Below, piece by piece: positions 34,331 to 47,288 of a stretch of 64,000 bases of DNA; position 1 is the stretch's first letter, and each line of letters starts with the position of its first letter. The notes beneath the pieces are model-generated. The model had not been told where the DNA came from. It made no database searches and worked only from the letters and a program-made list of their open reading frames with translations. Location: the NCBI GenBank assembly GCA_028023455.1, contig JAQFVV010000274.1, forward strand, positions 64,001 to 128,000. The letters are read 5' to 3'. The position numbers and the translations under genes were made by a program. Source of the stretch: Epiperipatus broadwayi (taxonomy: Eukaryota; Onychophora; Udeonychophora; Euonychophora; Peripatidae).

Positions 34331-35278
34331 TCCTAAATGGATGATAAGAATCAGGAGATATAAGAGCTTGATCTGCCAAATTACATTTTAAAATATTGGT
34401 ACTATAACGGTCAAAGTTTGTCTTTCTCGCTAACACCCTGCAAAATTTAAACCCTAGACATATAACTGAACACTAGGAAGGGTTGCCTCCTAGAAATCCC
34501 AAGTTCAATTCCAATGTCTAAGCTCCACAATGCCATCTATGTGACAACGCATGTGATGCTACTAATTATATAACTTCTTGCCAGTGCGGGTTGTGAAGGA
34601 GAAACAAAAGACTAAAATTTAAAATAGCCCTAGGTTCGCCTAACAATAACTTATAGATGTGCCCAAGATAAGCCTAATACAGTATGTAACTTAGATTGCA
34701 CCCCGAATAAATAAATAAAAGAAATGAATTTAAATATAATATTTATTACTCATATTATAGATAAGTAACATTAACTATACGGATTTGATAGCTATAAAGA
34801 ATAGAAAAGTTTTAATTAAATTTTAATAATGAGTTTTGAAAGCCCTAATCTCAACAGACAATATACAGCTCATTTAATTGGATTGGAGATTAGCAAAGAA
34901 TTGTACCAAACAACAAAAAACAAACAAACTTTAATCATGAAATTCTTAGAATTTTGTTATACTTTATAAATTATGATAATTAATGACTCTCACAATTAAT
35001 AATACTAAAACTGACTGTTTTAAGTAAATCGTATTTGAGGTATTTTTTTTTTTAGACTAATAAATATAAATGTTACAAAATGAAATAATTAGTACAAAAT
35101 TTTAACAAAACTATTTGAACTATATGTAACACATGCTTAATAATTTACTTTGAAATTTATAGTATTCAAGTTTAGTAATTAACATAAATAAATTTCTAAA
35201 ATATTAGAAATTAATCAACCGGTTAGTTTTACAGACAATAATTTAAAGTATAACTGTAATGATAAAATATTAGATTAA
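34331..35278. other. Intergenic DNA, nothing recognised
   Basis: A GC-richer patch at ~34430-34720 includes AAGTTCAATTCC, a weak B-box. Otherwise low-complexity A+T. Confidence 0.35.
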
Positions 35279-35534
35279 TTTTCACATGAATACAAATTAC
35301 AAATACATATTATATAACAACAAAGACTATTTCATGTGCATGTATGTGTACACACATACATACATGATGATACAAATATAAAACAAATATATTAGATTAT
35401 GACATTAGTATCAAAACTTGCTTAATGCTTGAGATAGGCAGCCGTGAGCCAGAGAATGAGTTCAAACCCCATACCAGTGCTGCTACCATTGGCTTTAAAT
35501 GAAGTGTAAATATGAATAGGATATTTACAGCTTC
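35279..35534 (+). repeat. Dispersed ~256 bp repeat, copy 1 (possible SINE)
   Basis: Direct repeat of 36091-36345, from TTTTCACATGAATACAAATT to GGATATTTACAGCTTC. Its second half has TGCTTGAGATAGGCAGCC and GAGTTCAAACCCC, about as spaced as tRNA-derived A and B boxes. The copies differ at many sites, so they are not a recent duplication. Confidence 0.6.
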
Positions 35535-36090
35535 TATATATATAAACCACTTTATAGTAACGTGAATTTGTATATTAATTATATAAATCACAATGTGATA
35601 ATTTTTTATTTTGTATATTAGTCAAAATCAAAAGTTGTTAATTGATTTGCCATCTTCTACAGATCTTATTTTTATTTTTTTATTCTTATTGATAAACTTG
35701 TATTTTATTGTTAAAATTATTCCAATGATCTTAATTCTCTTGGTCACAACACGGTAATAGAGCTTTTGTTCTCTGAGCTAGATTCATGCATAATTGTTTG
35801 ATATATAAAGGGGAATGTATTTTAGCATGACAATTTCTTTGTTTTGACATGAGGATTATATTTTTCAAAGTCCATATGCTACATCTTATTTCAGTTTAGT
35901 CTCTTAAAATGTAAGTTTATAATTACTCAGTATATTAAAGGTATTATGTGGCAAGACCATTCATGATGATCAGCATATTTTAATATCCCAGTATTATTGT
36001 TTTTATGATTATGTATTATGATGGATTAGCACTTAGTTGATGCATCCAAGTTATGTTTAAATAATTTCCCAAACTGGCAAAGCTCAATAG

Positions 36091-36345
36091 TTTTCACATG
36101 AATACAAATTACAAATACATATACAATAATGAAGATTATTTCATGTGCATGTATGTGCACACACGTACGTACATGGTGATACAAATAAAAGTTTGTTAGA
36201 TTATATGATAAATATTAGTATACATAGCTGCCTAATGCTTGAGACAGGCAGCCATGAGGCATAGAATGGGTTCAAACCCTCATACCAGTGCTACTACCAT
36301 TGGCTTTAAATGAAGTTTAAATATGAATAGGATATTTGCAGCTTC
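36091..36345 (+). repeat. Dispersed ~256 bp repeat, copy 2 (possible SINE)
   Basis: Partner of 35279-35534, same orientation, ~810 bp downstream. The B-box-like element reads GGGTTCAAACCCT. Confidence 0.6.
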
Positions 36346-36580
36346 AGATCCACGGATTCTGGGAAAAAAATAACAAAAAAAATTCTATACTTCAAGGTGT
36401 TAAATATTTTAGTAAGGATAGACTGACTAAGGAAAGCATGATTTCATTGATTTTGTTTATTAACCTTACTTGTTTCATTAATTATTATTTTCCTAATTTC
36501 ATTCTTCTTGATATTATGATGATTTGATACTAATCTTCTTACTCTGCTAACTTCTTTTAAATTATAGTTTATTAATATGA

Positions 36581-39240
36581 TCAATTTTGATTACAGTTTC
36601 CTTGGTTTATTTCCAAGAAAAAGGGCCTCCATTTTGAAAGTAATTTAGACTTTTCCTGGGTCTGGAGGTATTTCATGATATGGTTTGAGACTCCTTGCAT
36701 TAAGGTGCGCTTATTCAATCCATTATCGGTTAAGCTAAAAGCATTATTACCACATTTCTTCTGAATCTGGTAGGGTCCTTGATATAGTGGAAAAAATTTC
36801 TTAAATTCTTTGTTGGTGACATTGCTGGTTTTGGTTACTTGTACCCAAACTCGATCTTCTACTTGAAATGCATATGGATGAGTGTTTCTTTGTCGACCCT
36901 GCAGCTCGGCCATTTGGTTTAGATGCAGATGGGCCTTATCTTGGTTCCTTTTCCTGTTAATTCTTTTGGCAATTGCCACTGGTGTTTTGACCAAAGTGGG
37001 GGCAGGCCTTCTGAAATGGAGTTGTATCTGAGTGAATCCAGAGGACTCACTGATGGTATTATTTATGTAATGGACTATCTTTTGATGAATGTTTACTCAA
37101 TCCCTGTGATTATCGGTATGTATGTCCGATATAGTTGACTGATCTCCTTCATGATTCTTTGACAAAGGTTGGATTGGGGGTTTCTGATCGATGTAAGGAT
37201 GTGCTTAATGCCACAGCATGCTATCCACGCCTTCCACTTTCGGAAGTGAAAGCGGATCCTACTTCTTTGAACTGCTTTTCCTGTAAAACTGATTGCATTT
37301 TTGGAATCTGTCCTTTATATAGGATATGCACAGACATATTTTGAAAATATGTCGTATGTTACCAGAAGGTATTTGTAATGTTTAAATGCTGGCAATGATC
37401 TATAGTGGTCGATGGCCAGAATTTCGTTTGTTTCGGATGGAAGAATGGGCACATTGTGGCCTGCATATGATTTATTAGGTATTTTACTCTTTGCACATAT
37501 CGAACATTTCTGAAGAGTGGTAAGTAGATGGATATATAGTCCGAACCAATAAAATGGTTGCCTCAATTCCTCGGTTTTTTGGGGACCATAGTGTCCGATT
37601 AACTGATGTACATGATTTGTTAATTGGGTCCACAACTTTTGGGGCACAAGAATTTTCCATGGGCCGTCAGCATCCAGCGTGCGTATTTGCAGGATTCCAT
37701 TGTTTATTCGATACTTCCAGGTAATGGTAGCATCGTGTTTTCTTCCATGAAGGTCATCAATTATTTTCTTATATTGTGGTTCTTCATTTTGTCAGTGGGG
37801 TAATTTTGTAAGTTCAGCCTCAATGTCATTACTGGTAGAGTTAATTATTATAATTATTAGCTGATCTCCAATAATTGGTTTATTTGGAAGCACATCAATC
37901 AGGGTGGCGACTTAAAAATATCTGCAACGGTATTTTCTAGTCCCGGGCAGTAGACCACTTTATAGTGAAATATTTGTAGGGACAAACTATCTAATTAAAC
38001 ATTCGTTGACTAAATAAGTATGGTTAAGGAATTCTAGGCATTTTTGGTTTGTAATGATGACAACTTCAAAGCCTAGTACTAGTTGCTTAATTTTGTTGCA
38101 AGCCCATATGATGGCCAGTGTCTGTTGTTCGATAATGGTGTAATTTACCTCAGCTCCTTTAAGAGTCCGGCTACTAAAGCTCAATGCACAATGTTTTCCC
38201 TGTTCATCTATTTCGAAAATAACTGCACCCAACCCTCTTTTACTGCTATCTGTTTGGATATAAAAGGGGCGGGTAAAATCTGAATGGTGGAGAATGACAC
38301 TATTTAAAAATTTGTCCTTAATGGATTCATACTCTTCGTCATGCTTGGTAGTTCATGCCCATCTTTGGCCCTTCTTTAAAATATTTATCTAGTAAGATGT
38401 GTCCTGGGCAAAGTTGGGGTTAAATTTATTATATTAATTACACAATCCCAGGAACGATCGGAGCTGTTTTCATTTTGATGGCTTCCACTTTGTCTAGGTA
38501 GGTTCTTACACTTTTGCCATCAACGATGTCCTAAAAAAGAGATTCCCAATGGTTATGGTAATATTTTTATTGGCGCACTCCTGAAAAAGTTTATTTAAAA
38601 CCTCAAAGTGCACTTTTGGATATCATGCTGCCACTACTACATTATTACATAAGAAATTAAATATTTTTTGATTGCCATTCATAAAGCTCGATCCAGGCAC
38701 CTCATTAACCTGGCCCCGCTGTTTGATCAATCCAAATGGGATTCTTTTAAAGTGGTGGCTATGCCCATTATACCTAAATGCCATATATTTTCTATCATGG
38801 GGATCAAGAGTCATTTGCCAATAACTGGCTGTAAGGTTAAGGGTGGAAAATAGTTTTGTGATGCAAACAGGTTAATACTTCATGGATAGATGGTGGATAT
38901 CACACTGGAAAAGTTATACTATTGAGTTTTCAAGCATCCAAACAATCGTATTGGGCCGCCTTTTTTCTTTACTACAATGAGGGGATTGTTGTATGGGGAA
39001 AGTTTCTTTTCAATATTTCCCCGCTAAATCATTTGCTGGACATGATTTCCAATCTCTTCTTGATACTGAAATGGTACTGGATAGGTCTTGGCTTAGAAGT
39101 ACTTTTTTACCCTAATTCGGTGGGTATATATCCTGATCTCTCCAGACATGTTGGAGAAAACTTTGGCATTATGATCTAACATTTGTTATTTATTTAACTC
39201 TTGGATTCTACTTGAGGTGAATCCAGAGCTTAGGCTAATT
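36581..39240 (-). pseudogene. pol: Ty3/gypsy-type pol remnant (RT, RNase H, integrase)
   Basis: Blocks appear on the minus strand in the expected order. RT: 38814-38623, YMAFRYNGHSHHFKRIPFGL. RNase H: 38232-37987, MGAVIFEIDEQGKH.. and SFSSRTLKGAEVNYTIIEQQ. Integrase zinc-binding region: 37647-37500, HQLIGHYGPQKTEELRQPFY and CSICAKSK, an HHCC finger. Integrase core start: AIDHYRSLPAFKHYKYLLVT. Integrase C-terminal region: 36994-36581, PYAFQVEDRVWVQVTK and FFPLYQGPYQIQKKC. Stops and frameshifts break every junction. Gag and protease are not recognised, and no flanking LTRs were found. Confidence 0.75.
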
Positions 39241-40706
39241 AACGTTCTGAAATTTTAAAATGTTATTTATTAAATTCTGAAAGGGTGACCTATTACTCGT
39301 TTTCTCTATAACTGCAATTTTACTTTATTACTTCATACTCTTAAAATATCAAATGTTTGGTAATCCTGACTTATAGCGGTCATGACACTTCGCCCTCTAT
39401 TTTTAAAAACTTAACTACATTTTTTTTCTACTAAGTCTATCCAACTTTAATCAGTGTATCTAACTATAAATAAACTATATCTAAGTATAAATGTTAGTAA
39501 AAAAAAATTTAAAAAAACATATTTTTATGCATAGTTTTCACTTGTAATGTATATCTAGCGATCTTTACTGCATATATAACTATAAATAAATAAACTATAT
39601 TAACTATAAAGGTTTTTACATAAAGATGAATAAATAAAAAAGAACTTACATTTCCTGCAGGCAGGATCCGTGTTTCGAACTATGTTATTCTCACTATGTA
39701 ATTGCAAAGTATATCTAACTATAAATGTATTTCTTACCTGAAGATTAATAAATAAAATGTAATAAAACTTCCATTTTTATGCTCTATTTCGAGATCTGTT
39801 GCACGGCAAGTGTCACCAAAAAAAGTCCCTGCGAAAAGAATATGAACCTTTTATCACGTGTAATTTTTGCTTTTTAAAAAATGGCAGATAGAGTTTCTAT
39901 AAAGAAGTGATAGAAACTCTTAACATTTATTTTTATTTTCTTTTATACAACTTTTTCTTTTAAAAATATTTATCTATCTTTAGATCTTATATTTTTTTTT
40001 CCAAAAAAGTACTTTTAAATCCTTTTTTTTTTTTTTTAAAAAAAAAAATAGTTTTAATGTTTTTCATCTGTGCAACATATATCTATGTTAACACAACTCT
40101 TTTAATTTTGGCTTTTAGTTTTTAATAAATCAGTTTTATTTAAGATTTATTTCCCCCTTTTATTTTAGTTTTAAAATAATATAACATCATATGTATACCA
40201 TTACAATATTCAATCTTATAGTAAAGGTGGAACACAATTTTAATGATGATTTAATTAAAACATTGATCAAACTTTAATACCAAATTAAATTTTGCAGTGA
40301 TGTTTGAGGAGAAATTGCCTATGTTTCTTGGGGCACCTGCTATTTTCCAAGTCCCTGATGAAGTTGCTTATAACAGAAGCATATGTCCAGAAAAGGATAG
40401 TTTATTTATCAAAAAATACTATTTAACTTTTTCAATAAATTTGTTACTAATAACTTAGAAGGTAAAGTATGTACATATATGAACAGATAATTATAAATTA
40501 CAGTGATATCTTTGTAAGATTGCAGTCAGGAATGGAAAAGACTAACGAGTGCTTCATATGTATGTTTTCTGATGAAGATTTGAAGGAGTAAAGCTCCTGT
40601 AAAGCTATTCAGATATAGAAATCAGTTTCCATGTTTTATCAAATTTACTCTTTGTTGTGTGAAGTTGATCCCTTTTCTTGATTTTAGAAAGCTTTCACAT
40701 TATATA
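39241..40706. other. AT-rich DNA, nothing recognised
   Basis: Poly-A and poly-T tracts, no coding signal. CTGATGA occurs near 40359 and 40570 next to small hairpins, but without the GAAA box needed for a hammerhead. Confidence 0.35.
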
Positions 40707-41150
40707 TTTTTATTGCTGCACAAAGGCAGTGTTAAATACAATTTTACAACATGTAATCCAGAAAGTGTATATTATGAAAAGAGAGTCTGATAATGCATAA
40801 GCTTTTTGTCTTAATTCTATCAAAGAACTAAGAAGATAATATTCTAATTTAATCTCATATATTGTTTTCTTAGAAGACCACAGGCCTGTGCATGAGTGGA
40901 TTAAATAATCAAGCATTTCATATTGGCATTGGCAGAGAGAGCAGGTGGGTTCAATTTTTGTTATACCTCTTTTAGTAGCAAGAAACCAATTAGTACTCAT
41001 AGCATCTAAGTTAATTTTGCGAATAAAATCGAGGTAAAGACAAATTATTGTTTCCTCAGCATTTCTGCTCTCCTTAGATAAGAAAGGGAAATCTAAATCT
41101 ACAACAATAAAATCTCCAACATGACTGTATTTATTTTTAGCAACACTGTC
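40707..41150 (-). pseudogene. C-terminal fragment of a LINE ORF2 protein
   Basis: The minus strand is open from ~41150: DSVAKNKYSHVGDFIVVDLD.., KINLDAMSTNWFLATKRGI, then CSLCQCQYEMLDYLIHSC. This CxxC..H..C arrangement is the terminal zinc finger of many LINE ORF2 proteins, preceded by the usual transition from short to long helices. It ends ..KIVFNTAFVQQ. The rest of the element is absent, and it need not be the same family as 32530-34330. Confidence 0.5.
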
Positions 41151-42385
41151 TCCTCAGACACGGCTAAGTGAACTTCAAATCTGAATAATTATTTTAAAGT
41201 AAAACAAATCAACTAATTAACATTAGATCTTTTATTAGAGCATTGTAATTACAAAACACAACAATTATGAGTAAATGATTAATATTCCCATCACCAACCC
41301 AATATATATATATTGTACCGGTCAAAACATGTTTATCCATCTAACACGAGCTGGAACTCACAAAATGTACTTCAAACCCAGTCAAGCCCGAGATTTAGGT
41401 CAGGGACCAGCCTGAATCTAAACCCATTCTCTCAGCCCCAGATCAAACACCTAATGGACAACATAACAATGATGGCACATGAGAATTTATTCTTAAACTG
41501 GTCTGCTAGCAAATCGGAGAAAACAATAGGACTCATGGACTTAAACATATATATAAACAACTTAAATACTACATTCCAACGATAAAATCTAATGTATTTA
41601 ATTAATAGGGGCTTTACTAATGAATAGCTATGGTCAATTAGTGAATTGGATTGATTTAATAATGGGATAGAAACTGATATATGATGAATTATTAATATAT
41701 TTATTGACAATTTTACATATATTTTGTTATAATCATTATTTAGCGTTGGCAAATGCATGCAGGCCTTTTTTTATTTATTAAGTAACATTACTCTAGGCCA
41801 TTTTACAACAATAATTGATACGTTGGCAAATAGGTTTGTTGCTATTATTTAATGAAGCCAAATACCATGCTATAAGACAAATCACTACATTCCACTTATT
41901 AGTTATGCCCTTTCATCATCAGTTCGAGTGGCTATTATACATGTAATTAAACCAAGTCTGGAGTGAAACTCAATAATACACATGATTATAATAAATCTTT
42001 ATATTAAATATGGGCATCTCAAGCATCACAGATAGCTTTAGATCGAAGGGGTTTTCAAGAATGTTTCGGTTCAATGCCGAAGACTGCATGATAGGGAGGC
42101 AGAGTTGGCTATAAAGATTTTACTAACACGCTAGGCACAAGTAAAACATAATAATAAAATGGCTCTGTGGATGGAAGAATAGTTTTAGGTTTTCATGACC
42201 AACACCGGTTTACCCAATGACCGATCGTCATGTTGCTAAAAGGGAACCTTTATTTGGTTCATAAGAGGTGGGGGACTTACGTGCTAATCTGGCCCTTAGC
42301 TCAGTCTTAGCTACTGCACTACCCATAAGAGAGGAAGATGGGCTGGACTTACCATGGCTCCATCTCTTATATATATATGTATATA
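41151..42385. other. Intergenic DNA with GC-richer patches
   Basis: No gene recognised. Patches at 41325-41460 and 42000-42360 are less AT-rich. The latter includes CGGTTCAATGCCG (~42063), a weak B-box, and could be an old SINE. It ends in the (TA)n tract next to the PLE. Confidence 0.35.
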
Positions 42386-44955
42386 TATAAATAACTACAA
42401 CCATTAAATGTCTGTATTTTTAAATTATATAATAATAATTCAAACAAATATATTTAACACAGTATTCAAAATTAAATAATATATTCTTTACCAGAAGTAC
42501 TTTCAATTGTTTCACTGACAATCTTTTTCAACTGTTAATACAAACGTACAAAAAATAAAAACTTGTATTACCCATCATTCAATCTATTCAAATTTCCCAC
42601 AATTCTGTTGTCTTTATATTTGCCGATTGTTTATTCATCAAACCACCTCTATTCCTAGATATCATCATTGCCTCTTTAATTTTACGTTTTTCACTACACC
42701 TTTCAATTTGAATAATTTTTATATCTCTATTATTAAATTTAAAACCATAATTACATGTTTTATTATGATCAAATATAATTGATGGAGTATTCATATTTAT
42801 TGAAGATATATTTTCTTTCTGTACACGTTTATATAATGTCTTATGATCATTATATCGTTTTTGTAATGTACATTTGGATTCCCCTATATATTTTATTCCA
42901 CAACCACATTCCAACATGTATATAACAGAACTTAATTCAAACTTAGAAATCTTGGCTTTGGAGTTATTTATCATATCATTTATATTATTTGAAGAGAAAA
43001 AAGAAATTCTACACAAACCACTAAAAAGTTTATAAATTAATTTAGCTTGTTGATTAGATATAAAAGGAATAGAAATCCATTTATCACTTTTTAATTTACT
43101 TAATATTTTCTTATTATTACTCTTATTTTGATTATATTTTGTAATTGTATTATAAATAATATTCCTTCCATAACCAACATTCAACATATCAGTAATATAT
43201 ACATTAATATTTTCAATTTTATCACTAATAAATTTGCACAAATAATCATTTCTAAATAAAAATGACTTCAAACCAGCTAATTTATGACTCATATGAACTT
43301 TAGAATTATATGGAATATAACCCCTAATTTCAACAGGCTTTAAAATCATATTATAATCAAACACATTATTATTTCTTTTAATAAATATATCTAAAAACTT
43401 TATAGAATCTTCTTTCTCCTCATTTAACACCCATTTTACATTATTAATCATATTTAACTCATTAAACAAATTAACTATTACCTCATTATGTGCACATATA
43501 AATACATCATCAACATATCTACAATATACTTTAATTCCTTTATATTTTATCTGAGACAATATCTTAACCTCATAATTAGAAATAAAAAAATTACAAAGCT
43601 GTGATACCACCGGAAGACCCATTGGCCAACCAAAATTCATTTTATAAAAGCAATCATTAAACCTAACATATATATTATCATTCACAAATCTTAATATTTT
43701 AACAATAAAATTTCTAATATTATTATCTATAGATTTTAAAAACAAAGCTCTTTCAATAATCTCTATTGATTCAATACGATTAATTGAACCATACATTTCA
43801 GATATGTCAAGTGTACACATAACATCATTATTATCAATTTTTATATTTTTAATCCTATTAATAAAATCAAATGATGATGAAATCGTATAATCTCCAAATC
43901 CAAGCACATCTTGCATTATTTTTTCAATATATCTACAAGCATTATAATAAAAAACACCACCAAAATCAACAATTACTCTTAATGGATAACAATTTTTATG
44001 CAATTTTATATTTGCAAAGATTCTTGGAAACACTGCAGACGACGGATATAAACTGTAATATGTCTTTGCATCAATAACTTTTTCTTTTTAGCAGTCATTA
44101 AAATGTCATTGATAAATTTCATTCTATATGTATCAATATTATTTAATTCACTTTTTTCAAAACAAAGCTTCTTCATTTGATCCATAATTTTCATATTATA
44201 TTCATCCTGTTTCATTAGGCACATCCGTAAACCTTTGTCCTCCTTCAAACAAATTAATTTATTACTTTTTAAAAAATTTTTTAAATTCATAAATTTGTTT
44301 TAACCAAACATTATCATTTTGCTTATCAAATGTTTTATTTTTTATTTCATTAATTATTTTATTCCTATCATTTAAATCACAATTTATAACACCAAACGAA
44401 TATTCAATCGCCGCATTTAATTCAATACTAGAATCTTTCCAACCTCCACCGACGTATTTAGATCCAAAATTTAAAATATAACGCTGATTAAAATTCAAAT
44501 CAACTCCAGAGATATTCACATAGTTTTGATCACTAAAATTTCTTGGAAACTTTTTATTATACAAATGTTCAATTTTCCTATTAAATTTATCCATCATTTT
44601 TGAATGCAAATTATTAAAACGTATTTGACAAATCTGTTTATATTCATATAAATAATCAATATTATTAACGTAAATAAAATGATTTAATGTTCTTAAATAC
44701 TTTCTATTATAAAACAGCAAATACTTACATTGGTCAATTATATTACGAAGTATTATATTTTTTAGATCATCCATAGATCTCAAACTCAATTTACATAACT
44801 TATTTATTTTAATACAACAACAGTTAGGAAACACTTTAAAAATCCGACAGGAATACAAAAATTTTTATTCTGCACTTTAACGTAATAACTTTAACCGTTA
44901 CTTTCCGCCATTCCTTTAAAAGCCAAATTCCATTTAATTGCTTTAAATCCATTTC
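42386..44955 (-). mobile_element. Penelope-like element family 2, downstream copy
   Basis: About 2.57 kb, the longer of two head-to-tail copies on the minus strand. Its 3' end is ATAAATAACTACAACC next to (TA)n. Its 5' region beyond 44710 is not present in the other copy. The coding region is broken by two 1-bp indels. Confidence 0.85.
42588..44774 (-). pseudogene. PLE reverse transcriptase/GIY-YIG protein with two frameshifts
   Basis: The likely start is ATG 44774 (MDDLKNIILRN). The same protein as at 45161-47170 follows, extended by ~60 N-terminal residues (..KYLRTLNHFIYVNNIDYLYE..). One extra base in an A/T run near 44272 and one missing base near 44086 break the frame into three segments (44774-44262, 44290-44006, 44033-42588). 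The long last segment has all catalytic motifs: LDISEMYGSI, GWPMGLP, YCRYVDDVF, IYMLECGCGIKYIGES, KIKEAMMI. Only one or two residues differ from the intact copy, so the two separated recently. Confidence 0.85.
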
Positions 44956-47288
44956 ATATATAAATAACTACAACCATTAAATGTCTGTATTTTTAAATTA
45001 TATAATAATAATTCAAACAAATATATTTAACACAGTATTCAAAATTAAATAATATATTCTTTACCAGAAGTACTTTCAATTGTTTCACTGACAATCTTTT
45101 TCAACTGTTAATACAAACGTACAAAAAATAAAAACTTGTATTACCCATCATTCAATCTATTCAAATTTCCCACAATTCTGTTGTCTTTATATTTGCCGAT
45201 TGTTTATTCATCAAACCACCTCTATTCCTAGATATCATCATTGCCTCTTTAATTTTACGTTTTTCACTACACCTTTCAATTTGAATAATTTTTATATCTC
45301 TATTATTAAATTTAAAACCATAATTACATGTTTTATTATGATCAAATATAATTGATGGAGTATTCATATTTACTGAAGATATATTTTCTTTCTGTACACG
45401 TTTATATAATGTCTTATGATCATTATATCGTTTTTGTAATGTACATTTGGATTCCCCTATATATTTTATTCCACAACCACATTCCAACATATATATAACA
45501 GAACTTAATTCAAACTTAGAAATCTTGGCTCTGGAGTTATTTATCATATCATTTATATTATTTGAAGAGAAAAAAGAAATTCTACACAAACCACTAAAAA
45601 GTTTATAAATTAATTTAGCTTGTTGATTAGATATAAAAGGAATAGAAATCCATTTATCACTTTTTAATTTACTTAATATTTTCTTATTATTACTCTTATT
45701 TTGATTATATTTTGTAATTGTATTATAAATAATATTCCTTCCATAACCAACATTCAACATATCAGTAATATATACATTAATATTTTCAATTTTATCACTA
45801 ATAAATTTGCACAAATAATCATTTCTAAATAAAAATGACTTCAAACCAGCTAATTTATGACTCATATGAACTTTAGAATTATATGGAATATAACCCCTAA
45901 TTTCAACAGGCTTTAAAATCATATTATAATCAAACACATTATTATTTCTTTTAATAAATATATCTAAAAACTTTATAGAATCTTCTTTCTCCTCATTTAA
46001 CACCCATTTTACATTATTAATCATATTTAACTCATTAAACAAATTAACTATTACCTCATTATGTGCACATATAAATACATCATCAACATATCTACAATAT
46101 ACTTTAATTCCTTTATATTTTATCTGAGACAATATCTTAACCTCATAATTAGAAATAAAAAAATTACAAAGCTGTGATACCACCGGAAGACCCATTGGCC
46201 AACCAAAATTCATTTTATAAAAGCAATCATTAAACCTAACATATATATTATCATTCACAAATCTTAATATTTTAACAATAAAATTTCTAATATTATTATC
46301 TATAGATTTTAAAAACAAAGCTCTTTCAATAATCTCTATTGATTCAATACGATTAATTGAACCATACATTTCAGATATGTCAAGTGTACACATAACATCA
46401 TTATTATCAATTTTTATATTTTTAATCCTATTAATAAAATCAAATGATGATGAAATCGTATAATCTCCAAATCCAAGCACATCTTGCATTATTTTTTCAA
46501 TATATCTACAAGCATTATAATAAAAAACACCACCAAAATCAACAATTACTCTTAATGGATAACAATTTTTATGCAATTTTATATTTGCAAAGATTCTTGG
46601 AAACACTGCAGACGACGGATATAAACTGTAATATGTCTTTGCATCAATAACTTTTTTCTTTTTAGCAGTCATTAAAATGTCATTGATAAATTTCATTCTA
46701 TATGTATCAATATTATTTAATTCACTTTTTTCAAAACAAAGCTTCTTCATTTGATCCATAATTTTCATATTATATTCATCCTGTTTCATTAGGCACATCC
46801 GTAAACCTTTGTCCTCCTTCAAACAAATTAATTTATTACTTTTTAAAAAATTTTTAAATTCATAAATTTGTTTTAACCAAACATTATCATTTTGCTTATC
46901 AAATGTTTTATTTTTTATTTCATTAATTATTTTATTCCTATCATTTAAATCACAATTTATAACACCAAACGAATATTCAATCGCCGCATTTAATTCAATA
47001 CTAGAATCTTTCCAACCTCCACCGACGTATTTAGATCCAAAATTTAAAATATAACGCTGATTAAAATTCAAATCAACTCCAGAGATATTCACATAGTTTT
47101 GATCACTAAAATTTCTTGGAAACTTTTTATTATACAAATGTTCAATTTTCCTATTAAATTTATCCATCATTTTTGAATGCAAATTATTAAAACGTATTTG
47201 ACAAATCTGTTTATATTCATATAAATAATCAATATTATTAACGTAAATAAAATGATTTAATGTTCTTAAATACTTTCTATTATAAATT
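44956..47288 (-). mobile_element. Penelope-like element family 2, upstream 5'-truncated copy
   Basis: Its 3' end joins directly to the 5' end of the downstream copy at 44955/44956. Its own 5' end stops within TTCTATTATAAA at 47288 and runs into TTTATATATATATAAAC. The outer flanks of the pair, TATATATATAAA on both sides, look like a target duplication. A truncated copy directly upstream of a longer one is the classical PLE 'pseudo-LTR' layout. Confidence 0.85.
45161..47170 (-). CDS. Penelope-like reverse transcriptase with GIY-YIG endonuclease, open frame
   Basis: Open for 669 codons from ATG 47170 (MMDKFNRKIEH..). The frame is also open upstream to 47284, but the ATG used in the longer copy is lost by truncation. 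From the N-terminus: FGSKYVGGGW (~44-53), CLKEDKGLRM (~116), RT motif A TLDISEMYGSI (~262-272), motif B GWPMGLPVV (~324-331), motif C YCRYVDDVF (~358-366), thumb AGLKSFLFRN (~441). The nuclease has IYMLECGCGIKYIGES (~559-574), catalytic R in QKRYNDH (~581) and E in KIKEAMM (~641). All catalytic residues are present. The enzyme nicks the target and copies element RNA in the nucleus. This is the only full RT frame in the window and a candidate for recent activity, except for its 5' truncation. Confidence 0.85.
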   Translation of the reverse strand: MMDKFNRKIEHLYNKKFPRNFSDQNYVNISGVDLNFNQRYILNFGSKYVGGGWKDSSIELNAAIEYSFGVINCDLNDRNKIINEIKNKTFDKQNDNVWLKQIYEFKNFLKSNKLICLKEDKGLRMCLMKQDEYNMKIMDQMKKLCFEKSELNNIDTYRMKFINDILMTAKKKKVIDAKTYYSLYPSSAVFPRIFANIKLHKNCYPLRVIVDFGGVFYYNACRYIEKIMQDVLGFGDYTISSSFDFINRIKNIKIDNNDVMCTLDISEMYGSINRIESIEIIERALFLKSIDNNIRNFIVKILRFVNDNIYVRFNDCFYKMNFGWPMGLPVVSQLCNFFISNYEVKILSQIKYKGIKVYCRYVDDVFICAHNEVIVNLFNELNMINNVKWVLNEEKEDSIKFLDIFIKRNNNVFDYNMILKPVEIRGYIPYNSKVHMSHKLAGLKSFLFRNDYLCKFISDKIENINVYITDMLNVGYGRNIIYNTITKYNQNKSNNKKILSKLKSDKWISIPFISNQQAKLIYKLFSGLCRISFFSSNNINDMINNSRAKISKFELSSVIYMLECGCGIKYIGESKCTLQKRYNDHKTLYKRVQKENISSVNMNTPSIIFDHNKTCNYGFKFNNRDIKIIQIERCSEKRKIKEAMMISRNRGGLMNKQSANIKTTELWEI

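Noticed and set aside
36581-39240. An intact Ty3/gypsy element with LTRs
   Set aside because: No matching direct repeats flank the pol remnants. The pair at 35279/36091 lies wholly on one side and is too short and tRNA-like to be its LTRs.
40350-40620. CTGATGAAG sequences with nearby hairpins as hammerhead or PLE tails
   Set aside because: The GAAA box is absent and no PLE coding sequence adjoins; the similarity is limited to the common CTGATGA string.
41313-41585. 90-codon plus-strand frame (MYRSKHVYPSN..)
   Set aside because: No recognisable motif, no promoter or related copy, and composition typical of a chance frame in a GC-richer patch.
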